The notes under the pieces: model-generated | Databases searched by the model: none | What the model saw: the letters and a program-made list of their open reading frames with translations, nothing else | Told to the model about the DNA's origin: nothing | Assembly: GCF_022288725.1 (NCBI RefSeq) | Contig: NZ_JAKNTA010000011.1 | Location: forward strand, 62,001 to 126,000 | Direction of reading: 5' to 3' | Length of the DNA stretch: 64,000 nucleotides | Origin: Kitasatospora sp. A2-31 | GTDB lineage: Bacteria > Actinomycetota > Actinomycetes > Streptomycetales > Streptomycetaceae | In this document: positions 52,357-59,423 of the stretch, one piece after another | Position numbering within the stretch: position 1 is the stretch's first letter | Layout of the letters: every line of letters begins with the position of its first letter | Position numbers and translations under genes: made by a program

Positions 52357-53726
52357 TGCAGCGCAAGCGCCAGGCAGCTCTCCGGCTCCTCCTGGTCCTC
52401 ACCCTGCTGGCGGCGTCCGCCTCCTGCCTCGGGGGCTCGTCCGGCCGGCGTGTCCTGAGCATCCTGACGCCCTGGACCGCCGACGCCGAGAAGGACTCCT
52501 TCCAGGCCGTGCTCACGGCCTTCGAGGCCGAGACAGGCATCACCGTCCGCGCCTCCCCCACCAGGGCGCTCGACCAGGTGCTGCGGACCGGCGTCCAGAA
52601 GGGCGAGGGACCGGACCTGGCCGTCCTGCCGAACCCCGGGGCGCTGCGCTCCTACGCCCAACAGGAAGAGCTGGTCCCGCTGGACCGGTTCCAGGACAGG
52701 GCACTCGGCAGCCGGCTCGTCGATCTACTGAAGTCCGACTACGACCCGTGGTATCGCCTCGGGGAGGCAAAGGCCGGCGCTCTGTACGCCGTCGTGGTCA
52801 AGGCCTCCGTCAAGAGCCTCATCTGGTACGACCCCCGGCGGCTCGCCCCTCAGGCATCCGACAGCTGGGCCGGCCTGGTCGGCCTCGGCCAGTCGCTGGC
52901 CCAGAAGGGCGAGACGCCCTGGTGCCTGGCCGTGGCCGATCCGCCCAACTCGGGCTGGCCGGGCACCGACTGGATCGAGGACATCCTGCTGCACCAGTCG
53001 GGTGCCGACGCATACATGGACTGGGTCGACGGCAAGCTCAAGTGGACATCGCCGGAGGTCGACTCGGCCTGGCAGGAATGGGGCCGGACCGTCACCGCAC
53101 AGGGCGCGATCCACGGCGGCCGGCTGACCGCGCTCCTGACCAGCTACGGCGAGGGGGCCTATCCGCTCTTCACCGAACCGCCCGGCTGCTACCTCGAACA
53201 CGGCGCCCTCGTCGCCCCGGACCCCGCGGCACCGGCCGAACCCGTCTCGGGGAAGGAGTACGACTTCGTCCCGTTCCCCCAGTTCCAGCCGATGACGACA
53301 CCGAAGCCGGCGTACGAGGTGTCGGGAGACCTCGTCGCGATGTTCCGCGACTCGCCCGAGGCCGAGAAGTTCATGGCCTACCTCGCGAGCCCGCAGGCCC
53401 AGCAGATCTGGCCGGACCGGCAGCCGGAATCCGCGTTCTCCGCCAACCACACCGTCACCACGCGAATGGCGCCGCCCGGCAGCGTCGCCCGCCGGATCGC
53501 CGAGTTGCTGACCTCGCCCGCCACCCTGTGCTTCGACGCCTCGGACAGCATGCCCAGCACCATGGCGGCCGCGTTCAACCGCGCGGTGCTCGACTACCTG
53601 AACGATCCGACCCGACTGCCGACGATCCTCGCCGGGCTGGACAAGATCCAGGCCGACGCCTATCCGCAGTCGGCGAAGAACTCCGTCTGCGCACCCTCAC
53701 GATCCCCGAGCCAGGAGGCCAAGTGA
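52353..53726 (+). CDS. Solute-binding lipoprotein of the kinase operon
   Basis: 457-aa extracellular solute-binding protein (SBP_bac_1-type, as in sugar ABC importers). The signal peptide ends with lipobox ASASC. The mature chain has LSILTPWTADAEKDSFQAVL, GPDLAVLPNPGALRSYA and a SBP C-lobe with YEVSGDLVAMFRDSPEAEKF. It starts at ATG 52353 or 52356, overlapping the previous stop. No permease or ATPase genes are nearby, so it likely senses a ligand for the GlnX-like protein, the role GlnH plays for PknG in mycobacteria. Here the fold class is that of sugar-type rather than GlnH-type amino-acid binders. Confidence 0.88.
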   Translation: MMQRKRQAALRLLLVLTLLAASASCLGGSSGRRVLSILTPWTADAEKDSFQAVLTAFEAETGITVRASPTRALDQVLRTGVQKGEGPDLAVLPNPGALRSYAQQEELVPLDRFQDRALGSRLVDLLKSDYDPWYRLGEAKAGALYAVVVKASVKSLIWYDPRRLAPQASDSWAGLVGLGQSLAQKGETPWCLAVADPPNSGWPGTDWIEDILLHQSGADAYMDWVDGKLKWTSPEVDSAWQEWGRTVTAQGAIHGGRLTALLTSYGEGAYPLFTEPPGCYLEHGALVAPDPAAPAEPVSGKEYDFVPFPQFQPMTTPKPAYEVSGDLVAMFRDSPEAEKFMAYLASPQAQQIWPDRQPESAFSANHTVTTRMAPPGSVARRIAELLTSPATLCFDASDSMPSTMAAAFNRAVLDYLNDPTRLPTILAGLDKIQADAYPQSAKNSVCAPSRSPSQEAK

Positions 53727-54064
53727 CAACACGCACCGAATTCACCCTCGCGTCCGGCGGGACTCTGGTGGTCGAGAGCGAGGATACCGGCGCAGGAGTT
53801 GCGCCTGCCGGCCGGGGAAGTCTGGAGAGAGCGGGCGCCACGGTGCGGGACTCGCTGCACACCGTGGTCAACACGGCATCCGACGTGATCGAAGCGTTCC
53901 GCGCCATGCCACGCCGCCCTGACGAGATCGAGGTCAAGTTCGGCGTCAAACTGGACGGTAGCGTCGGCGTGATCCTGGCGGGCGGCTCCGCCGGCGTCCA
54001 CTTCGACGTCATGCTCCGCTGGTCTCCCGAGAATCCTGCTGCTGACGGCGACGACGAGGAGTGA
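53723..54064 (+). CDS. trypco1 / CU044_2847-family small protein
   Basis: 113-aa soluble protein. TEFTLASGGTLVVESED at the start and DEIEVKFGVKLDGSVGVILA with HFDVMLRW at the end match the CU044_2847 family, also called trypsin-co-occurring domain 1 (trypco1), which Aravind and colleagues describe as a recurring partner in actinobacterial and cyanobacterial NTP-dependent conflict and signalling systems. GTG 53723 overlaps the binding-protein stop and has AGGAGG upstream. It is the last gene of the operon, followed by a strong hairpin. Function unknown. Confidence 0.8.
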   Translation: MTTRTEFTLASGGTLVVESEDTGAGVAPAGRGSLERAGATVRDSLHTVVNTASDVIEAFRAMPRRPDEIEVKFGVKLDGSVGVILAGGSAGVHFDVMLRWSPENPAADGDDEE

Positions 54065-54072
54065 CCGCAGCG

Positions 54073-54117
54073 GTCCGGTGCGAGCCGCCTGCGGTGGCCG
54101 CGCGACTCGCACCGGAC
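54073..54117 (+). terminator. Terminator of the kinase-sensor operon
   Basis: 12-bp stem GTCCGGTGCGAG (54073-54084) with its complement at 54106-54117 and a 21-base loop that is itself GC-rich, starting eight bases after the trypco1-like gene stop. Confidence 0.7.
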
Positions 54118-54249
54118 AGCGCGCCCCGGCGGCGGACCCCGCCCGAGCAGGCTCGCCCTGGCGGCCGCACAGCCTGCCGGATCTGATGGCGCGGCCAGGT
54201 CGCGCGGCCGGTCTTCCCGTCTACCGTCCCCCGAGGAGCAACGCGTGAG

Positions 54250-54378
54250 CTACCGCGAACTCCGCGCCCGGCGAGCGGCGATCAGGTCGCGATACCAGGC
54301 GTACGACGCGCGCGGGGTGCGCCGCTGCGTCTCGAAGTCGACGTGGACGCGTCCGAACCGCTGGTGGTAGCCCTCGGC
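54250..54378 (-). pseudogene. Remnant of a GH1 beta-glucosidase 3' end
   Basis: The minus strand encodes EGYHQRFGRVHVDFETQRRT followed by PRASYAWYRDLIAARRAR and a TAG at 54250. This is the C-terminal 40 residues of a family 1 glycoside hydrolase, homologous to the end of the intact GH1 gene at 56522. Upstream of AEGY the frame no longer resembles GH1. At DNA level the 18 bases GCGATACCAGGCGTACGA are identical in the two copies. The rest of the gene appears lost. Confidence 0.8.
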
Positions 54379-54475
54379 CCGTCGAACCCGCAGACGACCT
54401 CGCCGGCATTGCTCTACTCAGCGACTTGCTCGCCGCCTGAGCTCTTCCCCTCGCACCGCAGAGCATGGGTTGTTC

Positions 54476-54491
54476 TTGAATGGTCGCTCAT
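54476..54491 (+). promoter_or_regulatory. Probable TetR operator, regulator side
   Basis: TTGAAT-GGTC-GCTCAT, an imperfect version of the palindrome in front of the quinone reductase gene (55147-55162). It lies just upstream of the TetR-type regulator start, fitting autoregulation. Confidence 0.55.
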
Positions 54492-54504
54492 GTATGTTCG
54501 TCCC

Positions 54505-55089
54505 ATGCCCAGACGCCGCGAGTTCGAGCCCGAGACCGTACTGAACGGGGCCATGCTGCGGTTCTGGGAACGCGGCTACCGGGCAACTTCGATCGAGGAC
54601 CTGGTGAAGGCGACCGGAGTGAAACCGGGCAGCATCTACAGCGCCTTTCCAGGAGGCAAGCGGGCACTGTTCCTGAAGTCGCTGGAGCGCTACTCCCGGT
54701 TGGTCGTGCCGCAGAAACTCGGCGAGCTGGAGGCGGCCGGCGCCGGCCTGGCGGAGCTGCGGGGCTACTTCGACGGACTGGTGCAGGACCTGCTCAGCCC
54801 CGAGGGCCGACAGGGATGCCTCCTGGTGAACACCGCGATCGAGAACGCGGCCGAGGACGACGAGGCGGCGGCCGTCGTCCGCGGCCACCTCGCCCGCCTG
54901 GAACGCTGCATGACCACGGCACTGGAGAACGCCCACCGTCGCGGCGAGATCCGCGACTCGGTGGATCCGGCCGGCAGCGCCAAGCTGCTGGTCGCGACCT
55001 GCCAGGGGCTGATGGTCGTGGGCAAGGCCAACCCGGACGAGGCGCTGCTGCGCGCCATCACCGACAACGCCTTCGCCGCCCTCAACTGA
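54505..55089 (+). CDS. TetR-family regulator of the adjacent oxidoreductase
   Basis: 194-aa TetR/AcrR-type repressor: helix-turn-helix in residues 10-55 (MLRFWERGYRATSIEDLVKA, GVKPGSIYSAFPGGKRALF) and a C-terminal ligand domain of the TetR_C type seen in regulators next to NADPH:quinone reductases. I use ATG 54505 by family fit; ATG 54490 is in frame, and no good ribosome site precedes either. A matching operator stands before this gene and before the downstream reductase, so it likely represses both and responds to an electrophile or quinone. Confidence 0.88.
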   Translation: MPRRREFEPETVLNGAMLRFWERGYRATSIEDLVKATGVKPGSIYSAFPGGKRALFLKSLERYSRLVVPQKLGELEAAGAGLAELRGYFDGLVQDLLSPEGRQGCLLVNTAIENAAEDDEAAAVVRGHLARLERCMTTALENAHRRGEIRDSVDPAGSAKLLVATCQGLMVVGKANPDEALLRAITDNAFAALN

Positions 55090-55105
55090 GCGCAACGAAG
55101 CAGAC

Positions 55106-55131
55106 AAGGGCCACCGGACACGGTGGCCCTT
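55106..55131 (+). terminator. Terminator after the TetR gene
   Basis: 11-bp stem (55106-55116 with 55121-55131), loop GACA, followed by TCTTCC. A good intrinsic terminator 17 bases after the stop. Confidence 0.8.
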
Positions 55132-55146
55132 CTTCCGGCCCAATAT

Positions 55147-55162
55147 TTGAATAGTCATTCAA
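55147..55162 (+). promoter_or_regulatory. Palindromic operator of the oxidoreductase gene
   Basis: Perfect palindrome TTGAAT-AGTC-ATTCAA, 15 bases upstream of the reductase start codon and overlapping its likely promoter. It shares TTGAAT-N4 with the element at 54476. Confidence 0.7.
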
Positions 55163-55177
55163 GAAAAGGAAGCGATC

Positions 55178-56158
55178 ATGAAGGCCATCATCATCTCCAC
55201 CTACGGCGGCCCCGAGGTACTCACCCTCACCAAGCTGCCCGACCCCGTGCCGGCGGCGGGCGAGGTACTGATCCGGGTCAAGGCAATCGGCCTCAACCAC
55301 GCCGAGGCGTACATGCGCGCGGGGGCCTGGGGCGAGGTCGCCGCCGTCACCGGGATCGAGTGCGCCGGAACCGTCGAAGCCGACCCGTCCGGCGAACTCC
55401 CCACCGGCATAACCGTGGTGGCAATCCTCGGCGGCATGGGCCGCACCCGCAACGGCAGCTATGCAGAACTCGTGACGGTACCCGCGACCAACGTGGTGCC
55501 GGTCCGCTCCTCACTCGGATGGGCCGACCTGGCAGCCGTCCCCGAGGTCTATTCGACTGCCTGGAGCGGCCTGTTCGGCAACCTGGAGCTGCGCCCCGAC
55601 GAGACGGTCCTGGTCCGCGGCGCGACCTCCTCGCTCGGCCAGGCTGCCGTCAACCTCGCCGTCGACCACGGCGCCCGCGTCCTCGCCACCACCCGCAACC
55701 CCGACCACGCCGTCCTGCTCAAGGACCTCGGAGCCGAGGACGTGCTCATCGACGACGGCCGACTGAGCACCCAGGTCCGAGACCGGAGCATCCGCGTGGA
55801 CGCCGTCCTGGACGTCGTCGGCAACAGTGCCCTACGCGACTCGCTCGCCACCGTCCGGCCCCGTGGACGGGTCTGCCAGGTCGGCTTCCTGGGCGGCTTC
55901 GCACCGGTACCCGACTTCGACCCGATCAGCGACCTTCCCAGCGGCGTCCGGCTCAGCTTCTTCGGCAGCGCGTTCGTCCTCGGCAGCCCTGAGTTCCCCC
56001 TCTCCGACATCCCGCTGGACACCATCTACGCCAAGGTCGAGGCAGGGTCCCTGCGCGCACGCCCGACTCGGACCTTCCGCTTCGAGCAGATCGTCGAGGC
56101 CCACCGCGTGATGGAGAGTGGTCGGGCACTGGGCAAGATGACCGTCATCCTCGACTGA
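55178..56158 (+). CDS. NADPH:quinone reductase-like MDR oxidoreductase
   Basis: 326-aa zinc-independent medium-chain dehydrogenase/reductase of the quinone oxidoreductase type. The N-terminal GroES-like part begins MKAIIISTYGGPEVLTL; the cofactor-binding loop is VRGATSSLGQAAVNLA with the downstream TTRNPDH preferring NADP(H). No structural zinc cysteines are seen. ATG 55178 follows AAAGGAAGCG. Probably detoxifies quinones or unsaturated carbonyls under control of the adjacent TetR protein. Confidence 0.92.
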   Translation: MKAIIISTYGGPEVLTLTKLPDPVPAAGEVLIRVKAIGLNHAEAYMRAGAWGEVAAVTGIECAGTVEADPSGELPTGITVVAILGGMGRTRNGSYAELVTVPATNVVPVRSSLGWADLAAVPEVYSTAWSGLFGNLELRPDETVLVRGATSSLGQAAVNLAVDHGARVLATTRNPDHAVLLKDLGAEDVLIDDGRLSTQVRDRSIRVDAVLDVVGNSALRDSLATVRPRGRVCQVGFLGGFAPVPDFDPISDLPSGVRLSFFGSAFVLGSPEFPLSDIPLDTIYAKVEAGSLRARPTRTFRFEQIVEAHRVMESGRALGKMTVILD

Positions 56159-56521
56159 CAGCGACACCGCCCTGGCGGCCCGATGGCCCGGCGGCGCCCG
56201 GCCGGGTGGCCAGGCGCCGCACCTGCCACGGTGTCGCAACGTGGTGGGGCCGAGACGCCTTGAGTCTGGACGCCGTCGGCATACACCGCCGGTCAAGTCG
56301 AAGCACTGCTGGCACCGCTGCGGCTTGACCGCCGGCAGCCGGGCGTGTGGTGTTACGGCGTTGTGAGCCTTCGAGTCTTGCCGGGTCAGGAGCGGCCTTG
56401 GGCCCAGGGAGGTGGTGCACGAGTCCTGCCCGGGTGGTCGTTTGGCGCGACCGGAGTCTCCGTCTACTGTCTGGTCAGGCGGCGCCGATCCGCATCGCCT
56501 CCCCCGGGGACCGCCGCGAGG
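56159..56521. other. Gene-free stretch
   Basis: About 360 bases between the quinone reductase and the convergent GH1 gene. No supported coding sequence, RNA gene or strong hairpin. GTCAAG at 56292 faces GCTTGAC near 56330 as a weak inverted repeat. Confidence 0.5.
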
Positions 56522-57877
56522 CTACCCCGCATGTCGGGCCCGATGGGCCTCGATCACCTGGCGATACCAGGCGTACGAGGACTTCGGGGTTCGGCGCTGC
56601 GTGGTGAAGTCAACGTGCACGAGGCCGAATCTCTGTTCGAATCCCTGAGCCCACTCGAAGTTGTCGATCAAAGACCAGGTGTAGTAGCCACGAACATCCA
56701 CACCCTGGGTGGTCGCTGCAGCGAGGGCGTCGAGGTGGCCGGACAAGAAGTCGATCCGCGGCTGGTCGAGGATGGCTCCGTCGGGGCCAGGTTCGTCCGT
56801 GACGGAGCAGCCGTTCTCGGTGATGGTGATCGGCGGCAGCGCGGCACCGTAGCGCCGCTGAAGGCCGACGAGGAGTTCGCGCAGGCCGTCCGGAACGACG
56901 GGCCAGCCGAAGGCGGTTCGCGGGACGCCTTCGATCTCGGCTTCCGCGAAGGGGAGCCCGGGGTCGGTGGGAGCAGCGATGCGGGTCGGGTTGTAGTAGT
57001 TGACACCGAGCCCGTCCAGGCCCGGACCGGCGATCAGCTTCAGGTCGCCTGAACGGACGCTCCCGCCGAGGTCCTCGCCGACGCCGTACGCACTCAGGTC
57101 CGGGTAGCGCCCCAACAGCAGCGGATCGGTGAACAGCCGGTTGTGCAGGGCGTCGTAAGCGACGGCGGCCGCCTGGTCGGCTTCCGAGGAGCTCGCCGGC
57201 CAGACCGGGGTGAGGTTGTTGGCGATGAGCACCTCTCGACCGCGCTCGCGCAGTACGGCGGCCGCGAGCCCGTGCCCGAGGAGCTGGTGGTGGGCTACGG
57301 GCAAGGCATCGAGCATCAGGGCGCGTCCGGGCGCGTGAATGCCGAGCGCGTAACCGTAAACCATGTGGACGAACGGCTCGTTGAGCGTGATCCAAGCCGG
57401 CACCCGGTCGCCCAGCCGGTCCACCACCAGCTCGGCGTATTCGGCGAACCGGTACGCCGTGTCGCGGTCGAGCCAGCCGCCGCGATCTTCGAGGCCCTGG
57501 GGCAGGTCCCAGTGGAAGAGAGTGGGCATCGGGGTGATGCCTGCGGCAAGCAGGGCGTCCACCAGCCTGTCATAGAAAGCGAGTCCGACGGAGTTGGCTG
57601 GGCCGGTGCCGTCGGGCTGGATCCTGGGCCAGGCGATCGAGAAGCGGTAGCCGTCCAGGCCGAGGTCCTTCATCAGAGCGATGTCCTCGGGATAGCGGTG
57701 GTAGTGGTCGCAGGCGACCCGCCCACTTTGGCCGTCCAGGACAGCCCCGGGTCGAGCCGCGAACACGTCCCAAACGGACGGCCCGCGCCCGTCCTCCTCC
57801 ACCGCTCCCTCGATCTGGTACGCCGCCGTGGAGACACCCCACCGGAAGCCCGCCGGAAAGTCATGCCGATTCGGCAC
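56522..57877 (-). CDS. GH1 beta-glucosidase
   Basis: 451-aa cytoplasmic glycoside hydrolase family 1 enzyme. DFPAGFRWGVSTAAYQIEGA opens the barrel; acid/base Glu is in ITLNEPF and the nucleophile in ITITENG; YYTWSLIDNFEWAQGFEQRF and HVDFTTQRRTPKSSYAWY close it. Length is normal for the family. I take GTG 57877 (GGAGAGG upstream); an ATG at 57916 would add 13 residues. It hydrolyses beta-glucosides such as cellobiose. No transporter is adjacent. A second, decayed GH1 end lies 2.3 kb away. Confidence 0.93.
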   Translation of the reverse strand: MPNRHDFPAGFRWGVSTAAYQIEGAVEEDGRGPSVWDVFAARPGAVLDGQSGRVACDHYHRYPEDIALMKDLGLDGYRFSIAWPRIQPDGTGPANSVGLAFYDRLVDALLAAGITPMPTLFHWDLPQGLEDRGGWLDRDTAYRFAEYAELVVDRLGDRVPAWITLNEPFVHMVYGYALGIHAPGRALMLDALPVAHHQLLGHGLAAAVLRERGREVLIANNLTPVWPASSSEADQAAAVAYDALHNRLFTDPLLLGRYPDLSAYGVGEDLGGSVRSGDLKLIAGPGLDGLGVNYYNPTRIAAPTDPGLPFAEAEIEGVPRTAFGWPVVPDGLRELLVGLQRRYGAALPPITITENGCSVTDEPGPDGAILDQPRIDFLSGHLDALAAATTQGVDVRGYYTWSLIDNFEWAQGFEQRFGLVHVDFTTQRRTPKSSYAWYRQVIEAHRARHAG

Positions 57878-58077
57878 TCCGCCACACCCTCTCCGCAAAA
57901 TATGAGGAAGACTCATGTTAGCGCCTAGCCGTCGAAACACCAGAGGCTGCTGCTCGGGCCGCGGTGGGCACCGCCGCCGGGTACGGCCTCGGCGTGCCGG
58001 CCGGCCGCGCAGCGCCCTGGGTCGACCGGGCCCGCGGGGGGAGACTGCGCAGATGGCTGACCGCATGACCGCACGCC

Positions 58078-58101
58078 GGACGGCCGTCCGGACGGCCGTC
58101 C
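58078..58101. repeat. Tandem palindromic repeat
   Basis: GGACGGCCGTCC occurs twice in direct succession; each copy is itself palindromic. It sits in the 486-base gap between the divergent GH1 and DUF72 genes, where no gene is supported. It could be a regulator site. Confidence 0.5.
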
Positions 58102-58363
58102 GCGCCGCGGCGTCCGCCACCGGCTCGGAGGAGCTCCCGTGCGTCGGCGCCGTCATCCGCCCGGCAGCCTGACCGTCCCGCCCGGGGCAGGCGCCGCCGC
58201 GCGCGGCTTCCCGAGCCCGGCACGACGGACGGAGGGCAGGCGGGGCGAACCGGGTGGAGCTGCGGACGGCGCCGCCGCCGCGAGCTGCGGTCGGGGTCGT
58301 CCGGGAGACCGGTTCGCCTCAGGGCACCGAACAGTCGGCGGCGTTCCGTGCTTCCATGGAGGT

Positions 58364-59127
58364 GTGCCTCTGTACATCGGCACCTCGGGCTGGCAGTACG
58401 ACGACTGGCGTGGCGTCCTCTACGCGCCGGGGACGCCGCAGCGGATCTGGCTGGAGGAGTACGCCCGGCGGTTCGCCACGGTGGAGAACAACAACGCCTT
58501 CTACCGCCTGCCCAAGGCCGAGACCTTCACCGCCTGGCAGGAGCGGACCCCTGAGGGGTTCGTGATGGCGGTCAAGGCGAGCCGCTACCTCACGCACATC
58601 AAGCGCCTGCAGGACCCGCAGGAGCCGGTGCAGCGGCTCCTGTCGGCCGCCGCAGGGCTGGGCCCGCGGCTCGGACCGGTCCTGCTCCAGCTCCCGCCCA
58701 CCCTGCGGGCGGACGTCGACCTCCTCGACAGCTGCCTGGGCTGCTTCCCGCCCGGGGTGCGAGTGGCCGTCGAGCCGCGCCACGCCTCATGGTGGGTGCC
58801 GGAGATCCGGGCAGTGCTCGAACGGCGCGGCGCCGCCCTCTGCTGGGCGGACCGGCGGGCCCGCCCGGCACGCCGCTGTGGCGGACCGCCGGCTGGGGCT
58901 ACCTGCGCTTCCACGCCGGTCTGGCGCAGCCGCCGCCCCGCTACGGTCGGCAGTCGCTGGCCACCTGGGTGGCGAGGGTCGGCGAGGCCTGGCCCGATGA
59001 GGCCGACGTGTACGCGTACTTCAACAACGACCCCGGCGGTGCGGCTCCCCTGGACGCCGTCGCCTTCGCACGGGCGGCCGCCAAGGCCGGTCGGACGGTG
59101 AGCCGCACGCCGCAGAACCTGAGGTGA
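58364..59127 (+). pseudogene. DUF72 family protein, frameshifted
   Basis: DUF72 (YecE-like) TIM-barrel protein of unknown function. PLYIGTSGWQYDDWRGVLYA at the start and NNAFYRLPKAETFTAWQERT are diagnostic. The frame holds to GAALCWADRR, then shifts at a G/C run near 58851-58862. One added base restores PPGTPLWRTAGWGYLRFHAG and DEADVYAYFNNDPGG to the stop at 59127. A one-base sequencing deletion is likely. The GTG at 58364 is the only in-frame start near the family N-terminus, but GGAGG is only one base away, so the start is uncertain. Confidence 0.78.
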
Positions 59128-59383
59128 GGCACGTCGTCGTCCGGCACAGGGCCGGCGGCGACCCGGCCCCGGAGGCACTGCGCCGGCCCGTCCACGGCTC
59201 CTGACGGCCCACCAGGGCCCCCGGCCGGGCGGCGACGTGGCGATCGTGCGGGCCGAGCGGCAGCCGATCCGGCCCCACGACACCGCGGATCCGCCGCCAC
59301 CCGGCCGCCGGCGGATCCGCACCCGCCGGGCGGAGACGCCGTTGCGCCGCGGCACCCGGGGCGGCATGGGCCCTCGCCCCGCC

Positions 59384-59423
59384 GACGGATCGGCGGGGCG
59401 ACGGATCGGCGGGGCGACGGATC
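59384..59423 (-). repeat. 16-nt tandem repeat at the phospholipase 3' end
   Basis: GACGGATCGGCGGGGC repeated twice and begun a third time, running up to the phospholipase stop codon. The preceding 59128-59383 has no supported gene. Confidence 0.6.
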
